Shown in pieces: positions 36,301 through 43,775 of a stretch of DNA of 64,000 nucleotides. Under the pieces are notes generated by a model. It ran no database searches and had not been told where the DNA came from. It saw nothing but the letters and a program-made list of their open reading frames with translations. The position numbers and the translations under genes are program-made. The number at the start of each line of letters is the position of its first letter. Position 1 is the first letter of the stretch. This DNA comes from Rhizobium sp. R635 (GTDB taxonomy: Bacteria > Pseudomonadota > Alphaproteobacteria > Rhizobiales > Rhizobiaceae). The stretch lies in NCBI RefSeq assembly GCF_002211285.1, contig NZ_LOKX01000023.1, positions 248,001 through 312,000 on the forward strand, written 5' to 3'.

Positions 36301-38562
36301 CCATTGCGGCGTGACGGCCCGCCTGTTGGTCAGATTGCTGGTCAGGATGGACATGTCGTTTCCAGCCTGGATCAGCCCGGAAACATTGGTGACCGCCGCA
36401 TTTCTCTGTAACGCCGTCACCCCGGCAATCGTAAGATCGTTGCCTGATAAGATGGCGCCCTGATTGTTTGTGAGCACGCCGCCGACGAACAGGCTGGCGT
36501 CTTGGCCGGCATAGGTAAGCCCCGTGGCGCTGTTGGTGAAATCACCGGAAATGTTGAATGTCAGATCGCGGCCGGCGGCCAATTGCCCGGCATTGGTCAG
36601 CGACGGCAGCGTCAGGGTCAGGTCGTTGGCGGCGAGCAGCGCCGTGCCGGCCGAGGTGGAGAGGCCGTTGGCGTTGATGTCGATGTCGCCGGAACCGCCG
36701 GCATCGGTAATGGCATTGATCCTGGTGCCGCTGAGATCGGCAGCGCCTGAGAGATTGAGAGTGAGCCTCCCGAGAGTGATGCTGTTATTGCTGAGATTGG
36801 CGCTATCGGCGTTGAGCGTCAGCGTGCCGCCGGCGGCGATGTTGCCGGCGCCGCCGTTGGAGAGATCGATGGCGGTGGTGGTGAGCGTCAGGTTGCCGGC
36901 AGCGCTGGTGGGATTGCCATAGCTGATCTGGCCGCCCGAGGCCGTGAGCGCTGCGCTGCCAAGGCTCTGCATTTGGGCATAGGCGAGATTCTGGCTGGCA
37001 TCGGCCGAAAGATCGCCGCTGCTCAGCAGTGCATTGGAAACGGTGATCGAACCATTTGTGGCGGCAAGGCTCATGTCGCCCGCCGGCTGCAGCACCAGTG
37101 CGGCATTGGCGGATTGGGCGGTGGCGGCGAGATCGACGCCGGAGGCGATCGTGGCGGCTGCGATCGAGCGGCCTGAGGCAGTGACGTTGCCCTCAGCCAG
37201 GACATCGCCCGATATGGCGATGTCGGCGCCGGCGGATAGCGTGAGATTGTTGCCGCTGACAAGCGAGGCCGCGGCGATCGAGCCTGACGTTGCCGTGATC
37301 GCCAGCGCATCGGCGCTCTTTACCGCACCGGCAATCTGGATGTCGCCCGAGGTGGCGGACAGGGTGAGCGCATCCCCGGCCATGACGCTGCCGGCCGCAA
37401 TACCGGCGGACGACGTCATCTGGACGTTGGCGGCACTGTTCACCTCGCCTGCGACACTCAACAACCCGCTGCCGCTGGACAGCAGGATATCGTCATCGGC
37501 GGCGACCGTATCGAGGGTGATGCCCTGGTCCGCCTGAACGGCGACCTTTGCCTTCGACGTGACCTTGGAAGCCGTCACCTTCGCCTTCGAGGAGATCGAA
37601 ACGCCCTGCTGGCCGGAGACGTTGCCGAGCGAAATCTTGCCGTCGGCCGACAGAGACAGTTCGCCCGCATTCGCGGCCAGATTGCCGCTCATGCGCACGC
37701 CGGCGCCCTGCTCGGTGACGACGATCTTGATGCGGCCGGCCTGCATGGCGCCGAGCGCCGTGCCGTCGATCGCATATTCCGGCGTGCCCGACGTCGCCGC
37801 AAGCGGCGTGGCATTACCGGTGTCGTAATTGAACTGATTGCGGCCGGCCGTGACCCGAAGATCTTTGCCATAGACCGGGCCGTTGACGTGGACGGCGCGC
37901 GAGACGATGTCGAAGAGATCGACCGCACCGGGCCCGGCGGCGAAATTGCCGCCGTTCGGTCCGATGGTGACGTCGCCGCCATTGACGGTAAAGCCGTTGA
38001 GCTTGCCGTCGGCGCCGATATCGGGCGCACCCGTGGTCAGCGTCGCATGCGGCGTGTTGATGAAGCCGCAGCCGTCGCAGGTGATGCCGTTCGGGTTGGC
38101 GATGATCACGTCGGCTTTCCCGCCGAACACCTCGATCGCGCCGTTCAATGCCGAGCGGTTGCCGCTGATCACCTCGTTGAGGATGACCGATGCCGGACCG
38201 GATGAGTTGAGATTGGCATTGCCGGGCGTTACGCCGCCAAGATTGGAGTTGCCGATCTCGCCCTTGAAGTTGTTGAGGATGAGGCCCGGTGTGCCGACGT
38301 TGAAATTGTCGTATTTGTTATGAGAGAGGCCCTGGCTGTTCGGCGTGACGATGTCGATGAGCGGCACGCCGTTCGGCGCGGTGCCGACACCCGGCTGGTT
38401 GGCGGCGGGCACCGTGCTTGCCGAGACCGACTGGGCATTGGCAAGCATCGGCTGGAAGACCAGCAGCGCGCTGAGTACGACGGCAAGCGATCGATTGGCA
38501 AGCCTGCCGAGTCGGCAGCCAAGACCCCTTGTTTCAGAACCAGGACCGGTTTTCTCACGCAT
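30331..38562 (-). CDS. cdiA: CdiA/FhaB-like two-partner-secretion exoprotein with C-terminal nuclease-like toxin
   Basis: The 2,743-residue protein begins with a long signal region ending LANAQS, then the TPS secretion domain with the VIIANPNGI motif. A large middle part is made of filamentous-haemagglutinin repeats (ADDDILLSGSSVKAGGNVAL type) and a serine run. A hydrophobic pre-toxin segment ends in YQNN (2422-2425), in place of the usual VENN. The last 318 residues should be the delivered toxin: Asp2657, Glu2664 and Lys2666 (DGK...VEAK) form a PD-(D/E)xK restriction-nuclease-like site, reminiscent of Tox-REase-2. TpsB exports it to the cell surface, where it would inhibit touching cells. 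The ATG at 38560-38562 has a GGAAAG site; an ATG 48 bases upstream is an alternative. Confidence 0.9.
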   Translation of the reverse strand: MREKTGPGSETRGLGCRLGRLANRSLAVVLSALLVFQPMLANAQSVSASTVPAANQPGVGTAPNGVPLIDIVTPNSQGLSHNKYDNFNVGTPGLILNNFKGEIGNSNLGGVTPGNANLNSSGPASVILNEVISGNRSALNGAIEVFGGKADVIIANPNGITCDGCGFINTPHATLTTGAPDIGADGKLNGFTVNGGDVTIGPNGGNFAAGPGAVDLFDIVSRAVHVNGPVYGKDLRVTAGRNQFNYDTGNATPLAATSGTPEYAIDGTALGAMQAGRIKIVVTEQGAGVRMSGNLAANAGELSLSADGKISLGNVSGQQGVSISSKAKVTASKVTSKAKVAVQADQGITLDTVAADDDILLSSGSGLLSVAGEVNSAANVQMTSSAGIAAGSVMAGDALTLSATSGDIQIAGAVKSADALAITATSGSIAAASLVSGNNLTLSAGADIAISGDVLAEGNVTASGRSIAAATIASGVDLAATAQSANAALVLQPAGDMSLAATNGSITVSNALLSSGDLSADASQNLAYAQMQSLGSAALTASGGQISYGNPTSAAGNLTLTTTAIDLSNGGAGNIAAGGTLTLNADSANLSNNSITLGRLTLNLSGAADLSGTRINAITDAGGSGDIDINANGLSTSAGTALLAANDLTLTLPSLTNAGQLAAGRDLTFNISGDFTNSATGLTYAGQDASLFVGGVLTNNQGAILSGNDLTIAGVTALQRNAAVTNVSGLIQAGNDMSILTSNLTNRRAVTPQWTTATLVSSGIVSGFTLNPVAAGLPFGYLETADQNMYQLYAGVDPALWQDYEPLLWSKATLADGTVYHAWTWISADGPEKVGPIIDWIRDRVPRDANGNPVVDPNNPSRYFIVDEVNFSGSDESTTYTWDWSSNLSQSVYEDRLVGTLSPEATIRASRDLTIDATNLTNSYSSIEAGGDATLEGSTLTNTGVSLFRTTTTTCHAQGTCTAYNANGTANPSKNIANGSTIVSSVQAIGGVSANIKAGGVLSVDFGSVSNTSAAGSMAGGASVTAASNPGDPLSALTGLTAGGALFNVNSGLGSAALLPPANPDSGGFGGKIAHQTFLFETRAAYLDVGKFYGSGYFMDQIGYQPETTVPFLGDAYFENQLIDTQLRQLVGEGLGRSTFIAGGSAIEQMKALLDNGATYAKDHHLAVGQGLTPEQAAALTKSIVLYQWQTVNGVPVLAPVVYVAAADRQKLTGAGAAMAGGSVNMTVGNLANSGLIASNGSLTVSGGSIQGSGTFLSRGDTALNATNGITLAAQTMTIGGQNVVNTNAGVTAGGALELAGGSGDLALKGVKVNATGDATLTGKNVTLAAAKVENAGQQNATGSQIASGKALTIEATDNVNVIGSSAKAGTTLDVIADKGSVAVVSTDVARNNQSGYTRTLSTDQQQSQLSAGTNATIKADDDILLSGSSVKAGGNVALTAGDDINITAAQEHSASTFGKKSASSIIHVGSEISAGGDLSVTAGSGSGDHDLNIVGSKLSADGKLALKADGDVTIAEATDTATLDTRLSTKGGFLGKSEKTTTHLETTTAVGSAITGGGGVDITSGKDTVISASKIEAGKEGGAAADLSITASGDLVVASGKDTTAKDDKGSRSGFLSKGSSSYKSYDETTVASELGASGNISLNAGGAAVIAGSSANADGSISVEGDSVSIIGAQETHEFEEQRKKSGFGIGGGGGFISIYGSQQNKGAQASTLNVGSALSAGQDVNLTARDTDLNIMGSSVDAENDINLSAKRDVNVTPGGESFSQSEQEKKSGFGISFGSSGGGFSVGIGAQTSKDSSAQQSNTNAASILSAGRDLNISAGNNVNLQAAGASAERDVNLFAGKDINLLSAADKTNYEEIHEKTFAGVTLSVSSQLGSAAQSIMNSSERLTGDTRVNAVTNTTIAALGFYQGYQGLKEAYKQLTDTSPEAKGLSFSVSLSAGINHQESSSSSSSSTPVVTGIRAGRSITLEAENGSITSEGAQIAAGYDKFGLPTLSDDPLAGDIFLSAQNGNINLNAPIGTSDTSSQNSSYSVGVGVSWKCGTKSGCGTPGVNVSGSYGKGNDGTTGLTHYNTHVNGTGDVTILTNDLTLRGATVTGNSVTAAVRNLTVESLVDTATAEARQLNLSGSIGSDGFSASGATQKATGDAAIVAEQSGIHAGTGGLDLTIDKKTTLVGGLITSEASTNQNQFKTGTLEVTDVDTHSRWKADTYGASIGSGGLSLAKVNDGESETGKAYSAIGGNISITITDPEHQTQDIGTIRRDTDNTNSSLPGLPDLRNILRDQYKTQADLQEAQKTMAGLVGDIASEFYKQAALNEDQAGMDYWKEGGVGRAALHAIGGGILGGVNGWEGAIKAALGGAATTLMAPAIAELVNGMLKGTKYEGTPEGAALAKLIGASLTAGIGGIIGGGEGAAYGAANYQNNYLKHKELQELYEKFAACEKVANPVSCRQSAWNTAIVQSRANLTALKLCGNNLSCVRDHLNEIKAGDEMRVLIGNTDWTLDPNASPMAIANTLYGWQSDVEGETWQYLAQVTAGTPLFSEFEGLLARSITTTLGACDFLCMDDIRTAEGLAGVRPKIQGDFDPSDPALSIKGDQLLETAPVTVDGRTTGERADNYEENVRAKYDNATADERKYQTVIDGEIVNGVADDVTRIDGKLTAVEAKYVANWTKSIRNPFGSIGSWSWSKTEQAKVLAQAKKYSQAFAGGVIYHTNSVQFANYYSKVFLANGISNVKFLLTPIK

Positions 38563-38661
38563 CGTTTTGTCTTTCCAAACGCACAACTGGTTTTGTGTCT
38601 CGACATCCATCGCGGCTCGGCGCCGCGTTGACTGCGGCGGCGCCGAACCTCATCGCAGGGC

Positions 38662-39213
38662 TTATTTCTGGGTGAGCCAGGTTTTGACGTTGCGCGCGAA
38701 GGACTTGGACAGGCGCTGCGCCATGACATCAGGCGCTCCCGATGTTGTCGCCGCGTTGATTGCGACGGCGACAATCACGCCGTAGCCGCTCCCGCGCATG
38801 GAGAGGTCTTCGCCGTGGATGTTTTGCGCTTGGGCAATCAGTTGTCCTGTCTGGGCGTCCTCCAATCGGACTGTCCCGTCGATCATGCTGTCATGGCCGC
38901 CGATGATCCTGGCCTGCTTGGTGGTGACATCGAAAACGTGCAGCGTCACGACCAACCTGCCGCGCGTGGGACCGCCCGGCAGACCCACCAATTCCTTGTT
39001 CATCGTCGCTTGAAGGGTTCGGATCGCATCCGCCACCTGCTGATCGGGCTTGTCCCCGAAACCAAACGTCTTGACGTCGGGAGCCATCTCGATCCGGATT
39101 TCACGGACCGAAGTTCGCTGAAGAGCAGCGATCAGCCGAGGATCGGTTGTCGTGACGCAGGACGCCAGGGTCGCCGCCAGAAGAAGAAGGGTCAAAAAAC
39201 GCACGATACGCAT
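38662..39213 (-). CDS. Lipoprotein encoded between TpsB and CdiA
   Basis: The 183-residue protein has a lipoprotein signal peptide with lipobox LASC at about residues 16-19, giving a mature N-terminal Cys-Val-Thr. The rest is mixed alpha/beta with a VTLHVFDV strand and DAQTGQLIAQ, similar to outer-membrane lipoproteins of the DUF4410-like group. A GGAG site lies six bases before the ATG. Asp at the second mature position is absent, so it should go to the outer membrane. Position between the transporter and the exoprotein genes suggests a role in the secretion apparatus or its stability. Confidence 0.85.
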   Translation of the reverse strand: MRIVRFLTLLLLAATLASCVTTTDPRLIAALQRTSVREIRIEMAPDVKTFGFGDKPDQQVADAIRTLQATMNKELVGLPGGPTRGRLVVTLHVFDVTTKQARIIGGHDSMIDGTVRLEDAQTGQLIAQAQNIHGEDLSMRGSGYGVIVAVAINAATTSGAPDVMAQRLSKSFARNVKTWLTQK

Positions 39214-39261
39214 TAAAAACTCCGGAATTCTCTTAAAAATCAGGTTGATAGTTGTTGTTGA

Positions 39262-40983
39262 TCACCACCGCATCGACGTGCTCGCGTAAAACAGGCCGTC
39301 GGCCCCGTTGTCGACGCTGCCGGCCATGAGGTGCGAATAGCCGATGTCGAGATTGACGGTGCCGCCGACCGCGCGGGCGCCGACCGTCCAGCTGGCGAGG
39401 TCGCCGCCTGTTATATCGAAGCGCTTCTGCGCATAGACGTGGCCGTAGTCGAAGCCGAGATAGGGGCGGAGTTCGCCGAACAGCTTCGCGGCCGCGCCGC
39501 CGCTTTCGTTGGATTTGGTTCGCCAGACGATCTCGTTGTGAGTGAATACGCCGTTATTGCCGAAGAGCAGGCTTTCGCGCGTGCCGCGGACATTGCTGTA
39601 GCCGCCAAGCGAGATCTGCTCGGCGCCGAGCAGATTGTCCGGCGAATATTGGCCGCTGACGAGCGAGGTCAACTCGAACTGCCGGCTGGCGGCCTCGAAT
39701 GGCTGCGTCACGCTGATCGTGGCGTTGAACTTCGAAAATCGCGGGTCCGCGTCCCCTGCCCCCGGCTCTCCGGTCTTGACGGCGTCGAAAAGGCCGAGCC
39801 CCCTGTCATAGCTGGCGTCGAACACCCAGATGCCGCCGAACATGCGCCGCGAATGGGAAATGCCGAGATCGCCGACCGTATAGCGGCGGCTGCCGACTTC
39901 GATCAGGTTGCCGAGCAGGAAGTTGTTCGTCTGCTTGTAGGTCAGGCTGCTGCGGACGGTGGTGATCGAATCCTTGTCGCGCAAGATGACGCGGTCGATG
40001 CCGAGACCCACCTGCCCCGAATTGCCGGATGTATCGAGCGATGAGAAGTTTCCTTCGACCGCACTTTCATACTGGTACCAGGAACCGTTCAGCGAAACGG
40101 TGGAGTAGCCGTAGGGAATGCTGACACTGCCGGAATAGCTGTTGCCAAATCCCCTGCCGTCATCGTCCCAGGGATAGTCAGGGCCGCTATGTTCGTATGA
40201 AAAATTCCACTGATCGTTGATATCGAGCAGATCGTCGAAACCGAGCGACGCCGAGCTTCTGGAAAAGCCGGTGCTTTCCTGCCCCATGTTGTTGTTGCCG
40301 AGGGAGACGTGCCAGGGCCTGCCCTGACGGTTTTCGATGTTCAGGATGGATGTTCCGTCCTTGGGGCCGGGCAGCATGGCAGACTTGGCGTCATTGGCCT
40401 GCAGCCGGTTCATCTGGTCGAGCCCCTGCTCGATATCGCGGATATTGACGACCCGGCCGATCAGGCCTGGAAACGCCGTCGCCAGCGAGCCGCTGCCGGA
40501 TATTTTCTTGCCGTTGAGATAGATATCGGACAGCGTGCCTTCGACGACGAGCAGGCGGAGGACCCTCGTCTTGCGGATATCCTGCTGCGGCACATAGGCC
40601 CGCGAGGTCACATAGCCATGATCGATATAGAGGTGCGTGACGTCCTTGAGGACGGCGTTGATCTCGGCGAGGCCGACGCATCGATTGCCGTAAGGCGCCG
40701 TCACCTTGCCGAGTTCGCTCGGCGACAGCAGGTTCGCCCCGTCGATCTCGACGCGCGTGATGTCGAAGCAGGCGCCCTTTCCCTGGCCGGCGGGCAATGG
40801 GCCGTTTTCCGTCTCCTCGCTACCGCCGGGCGTTGCCTGGCGAAGGGCATCCAGCCGCTGCTTTTGCGCCTGCTCTTCCTGGCGGCGCGTGAAATCATCG
40901 GCGGGCGACTGCGCGTAAGCGGGGGCGGCACCCAGCAGGAGGGTGGCGCCAGCGGCCAAGACGTATCGAATTTCCATTGTCAT
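39262..40983 (-). CDS. cdiB: Two-partner secretion outer-membrane transporter (TpsB/CdiB/ShlB family)
   Basis: The 573-residue protein has a signal peptide (VLAAGATLLLGAAPAYA), an N-terminal helix rich in Gln/Arg, a POTRA domain (residues about 70-220, ITRVEIDGANLLSPSELGKV...YIDHGYVTSRAYVPQQDI) and a 16-stranded beta barrel ending in a terminal strand with aromatic Trp (STSMRW). It exports the CdiA-like protein across the outer membrane. No strong ribosome site precedes either of the two in-frame ATGs (40983 or 40977). The gene is upstream of the lipoprotein and exoprotein genes in the same orientation. Confidence 0.93.
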   Translation of the reverse strand: MTMEIRYVLAAGATLLLGAAPAYAQSPADDFTRRQEEQAQKQRLDALRQATPGGSEETENGPLPAGQGKGACFDITRVEIDGANLLSPSELGKVTAPYGNRCVGLAEINAVLKDVTHLYIDHGYVTSRAYVPQQDIRKTRVLRLLVVEGTLSDIYLNGKKISGSGSLATAFPGLIGRVVNIRDIEQGLDQMNRLQANDAKSAMLPGPKDGTSILNIENRQGRPWHVSLGNNNMGQESTGFSRSSASLGFDDLLDINDQWNFSYEHSGPDYPWDDDGRGFGNSYSGSVSIPYGYSTVSLNGSWYQYESAVEGNFSSLDTSGNSGQVGLGIDRVILRDKDSITTVRSSLTYKQTNNFLLGNLIEVGSRRYTVGDLGISHSRRMFGGIWVFDASYDRGLGLFDAVKTGEPGAGDADPRFSKFNATISVTQPFEAASRQFELTSLVSGQYSPDNLLGAEQISLGGYSNVRGTRESLLFGNNGVFTHNEIVWRTKSNESGGAAAKLFGELRPYLGFDYGHVYAQKRFDITGGDLASWTVGARAVGGTVNLDIGYSHLMAGSVDNGADGLFYASTSMRW

Positions 40984-40995
40984 TTTGAAATTCGA

Positions 40996-41589
40996 TTACC
41001 TGCTGGCTGTGGACTGAAGTTCATCGAGGGCCGTCTTCAGCCCTTTCAGCGAAAAGCGGATATTGACGTCCTGGCCGTTCATCAGCCGCACCAGCCCTTC
41101 GGCGGTCGCGCCCTTCTTCAGCACCGCCGCCGTCTTCGTATCCAGTGCCTGCTGCGCCCAGCATCCGGCCTCGTTGCAGTTGCGGTAGTCGAGTTTGGCG
41201 ACCGGCTTGCCGTCGGCCTTGATCGACAGGCCCGAAGGCAGGAAGACGTTGAGGGGCAGAAGGGCGGTCAGCATCAGCCGCGGCTTGCCCTTCTCGCCCT
41301 TGTTCCGGGGATCGGCCGGCGCAGCCGATATCGCCAGCGTCAGCACATTGACGCTCTTGCCGTCCTTGGCGACTTGCGCAACCTGCGCGACCTCGCATGC
41401 CTCGGCGCCCGCAGCGCCGGTGCAGCGGTAATACCAGTCATCGAATTTCTGGGACTTCATGGCGGGCGCCGGCTGTCCTGCCGGGCCGGGAGATTGCGCG
41501 AGGCATGGATTGGCGCCGGCCATCAATATCAGAGCGGGGACGATGATACGGAAGCCCCGTTTTATGCCGCTTTTCGAAAATCTGCTCAT
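40996..41589 (-). CDS. Invasion-associated locus B (IalB) family protein
   Basis: The 197-residue protein has a signal peptide ending CLAQ near residue 31 and the IalB fold: KFDDWYYRCTGAAGAEACEVAQ with paired cysteines, then PLNVFLPSGLSIKADG and YRNCNEAGCWAQQALD. IalB proteins are periplasmic or outer-membrane proteins of alphaproteobacteria linked to host-cell interaction in Bartonella. It is the first gene of the run leading to the TpsB transporter, only 12 bases upstream, so it belongs to the same transcription unit. Its function in this locus is not known. Confidence 0.88.
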   Translation of the reverse strand: MSRFSKSGIKRGFRIIVPALILMAGANPCLAQSPGPAGQPAPAMKSQKFDDWYYRCTGAAGAEACEVAQVAQVAKDGKSVNVLTLAISAAPADPRNKGEKGKPRLMLTALLPLNVFLPSGLSIKADGKPVAKLDYRNCNEAGCWAQQALDTKTAAVLKKGATAEGLVRLMNGQDVNIRFSLKGLKTALDELQSTASR

Positions 41590-42099
41590 TGAAAATGCAA
41601 CTTCAGGAAGATTTTATTCACGTGTAAAGCCATATCGCTACAATCGATCGGATGGTCAACCTTGACGTGTCAGGACGGTAAAGTTTGTGTTAGAGATTTA
41701 CTTCGTGCTCCAAGACATCAAATCACCCTACCCCAAGCCTTTCAGCAAGAAATCACCCATGAATTCTGGCAGGTCCGAATAAAGTTGACCGTAGAGACAA
41801 TAAAACGACACGCAACTTACGCGAAGCTGTTGCAACACCCTCTTGAATTGAAAATTTATTTGATAAACGGATAGGACGAACAATCGGCGCAATCCAGAAT
41901 ATAAAGATGCCCTTCCGAAAGGTCAGCCCGCCCTCTTTCAAGAAGAAAGCCTCTTCGGCCAATACACCCACCCCGCTGGACATTACGCATGCCGCAATAC
42001 GCATGCGGTTATGTCCGCAAATATAGAGGTGTATTCCAGAAATACATTGCACCCACGGTTGCTACTGGTATTCTTTCGAAAAAAGGAGAGGACAGCCGC
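41590..42099. other. Divergent intergenic region between the secretion locus and the protease gene
   Basis: These 510 bases carry the promoters of the two divergent units but no gene I can support. The composition is AT-richer than the neighbours. Two ACGCATG direct repeats lie near 41985-42005. A 70-codon frame at 41662-41874 has no ribosome site and an unlikely composition. No -35/-10 pair can be placed with confidence. Confidence 0.4.
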
Positions 42100-43767
42100 A
42101 TGGCGAAACGGCAACGACCGGCCCAGCCCCCGACAGAGCCCGAGGACAGCATTCGGGAAAACCTGGTCAAGACACGAATCGGGGGTGACCTCTCGTCCTT
42201 CATGAAAGGCGATTCGGACAACCCCAAGAAAGCCGGCAAGGCTGCGGAGCGTTTCGATGTCGTCATCGAATTCAACCGCGATTCTCCAGGCGGCGTCACG
42301 GCGGCGCGGCAGCTCTTGTTCGAAGCGTATCTGCTGCATCTCAACAGGATCGGCGCGACCGACGAGAGCAACAATCTGCGCCGCTTCGGCATGGCGCCGC
42401 CGCTCGGCATGCCTGCGATCTCCGAGGACACGAAGCTCGACCTTTCGCAGATCTTTTCGAAAGGCAGCAGGATCGCCGCCAAATCGCTCTGGACCGACAG
42501 CTATGTTTTCGCCACCCTGACCCGGGAAGCCATCGGCCGGCTATCGACCTGGACGATGCCGAGGAGCGATGATGAAAAGACCAAAAGCGACGGCAAGCAG
42601 AAGGATATTCCGCTCGTCTACAAGATCTGGCACGACCACGAGATCTATCGTTGCGTCTATGAATCAGTCCGGACGATCAAAGGCGACGCGGCGCAGGCCT
42701 CCTTCGCGGCCAGTGGAAAAGGCATCGTCTGGGCCGTGGCCGACACCGGCATCGACGAGACCCATCCGCATTTCTCGACGCTGAAGACGCTCGAACTGCC
42801 TGACGGACTCAGCCATTGGGACTTTACGTCGGACAATCCCGATCCGGCATCCGCGCCGAAGACCGCGCTGACCGACACCGCCGGCCACGGAACCCATGTC
42901 GCCGGCATCATCGCAGGCCGGACATCCCTGTCGGAAGCCCCGAAGACGAGCGGAATCAAGAAAATCTCGGTCACTTCGGAAATACGCAAAGAGGACGACA
43001 CGAAGTCCAAGGTCACGGAGGAGCATCAGGGCGTGATCTCCGGCATGGCGCCGCATTGCAAGCTGATGAGCCTGAAAGTGCTCGTCAACGACAAGCAAGG
43101 CAGGCTCAGCAATTTGCTGGCCGCGATCAACTACGTCCAGCGTTCGAATGATTATGGGCGCAACATCAAGATCCATGGGCTCAACCTGAGCCTCGGCTAT
43201 CCCTTCAACCCGGTATGGTTCGCCGCCGGGCAAAGCCCGCTCTGCGTCGAGGTCAACAGGCTGGTGCGCTCGGGCGTCTGCGTGGTGGTCGCGGCCGGCA
43301 ATGCCGGCTATGGCACGGTGACGCAATTTTCCGGAGCCCCGGAACGCGCCGCCCATAGCGGCACGATCATGGATCCCGGCAATGCGGCGCTCGCCGTCAC
43401 GGTCGGCTCGACCCATCGCGACATGCCGCATACCTACGGCGTCTCCTATTTCTCCTCGAAGGGACCGACCGCCGACGGGCGCATGAAGCCGGATCTCGTC
43501 GCGCCCGGCGAGCGCATCGTCTCCTGCGCGCTTCCTGATGCTGCCAAACCGAGCGAGGCGCCGTTCCGGGAGGATACCGGCACCAGCATGGCGACGCCGC
43601 ATGTTTCCGGCGCGATCGCCGCTTTCCTGTCGGTCCGGCGTGAATTTCTCGGCCAGCCGGAACGCGTGAAGGAAATCTTCGTCGGCGCGGCGACCGATCT
43701 CAAACGGCGGCCGGAGTTTCAGGGCGCCGGCCTGCTCGATCTGATGCGAACGCTGCAAGCTGTGTAG
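42100..43767 (+). CDS. Subtilisin-like (S8) serine peptidase, cytoplasmic
   Basis: The 555-residue protein has a complete S8 triad: Asp215 (VADTGID), His263 (GHGTHVAG) and Ser496 (GTSMATPH), with the oxyanion Asn in AAGNAGYG. About 200 residues precede the catalytic domain and form an N-terminal domain with no signal peptide. That suggests an intracellular protease, or one that is exported by another route. The ATG has an AAGGAGAGG site nine bases upstream. The next gene starts eight bases after its stop, so both are co-transcribed. No pro-peptide of the secreted subtilisin type is evident. Confidence 0.9.
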   Translation: MAKRQRPAQPPTEPEDSIRENLVKTRIGGDLSSFMKGDSDNPKKAGKAAERFDVVIEFNRDSPGGVTAARQLLFEAYLLHLNRIGATDESNNLRRFGMAPPLGMPAISEDTKLDLSQIFSKGSRIAAKSLWTDSYVFATLTREAIGRLSTWTMPRSDDEKTKSDGKQKDIPLVYKIWHDHEIYRCVYESVRTIKGDAAQASFAASGKGIVWAVADTGIDETHPHFSTLKTLELPDGLSHWDFTSDNPDPASAPKTALTDTAGHGTHVAGIIAGRTSLSEAPKTSGIKKISVTSEIRKEDDTKSKVTEEHQGVISGMAPHCKLMSLKVLVNDKQGRLSNLLAAINYVQRSNDYGRNIKIHGLNLSLGYPFNPVWFAAGQSPLCVEVNRLVRSGVCVVVAAGNAGYGTVTQFSGAPERAAHSGTIMDPGNAALAVTVGSTHRDMPHTYGVSYFSSKGPTADGRMKPDLVAPGERIVSCALPDAAKPSEAPFREDTGTSMATPHVSGAIAAFLSVRREFLGQPERVKEIFVGAATDLKRRPEFQGAGLLDLMRTLQAV

Positions 43768-43775
43768 GAGGACAC

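Noticed and set aside
30331..38562. Possible break or frameshift in the very long exoprotein gene
   Set aside because: One uninterrupted frame covers signal peptide, TPS domain, repeats, pre-toxin segment and toxin tip, so the gene appears intact.
41662..41874. Possible 70-codon gene in the gap before the protease gene
   Set aside because: No ribosome site, no recognisable motif, and it lies in an AT-rich promoter region between divergent genes.
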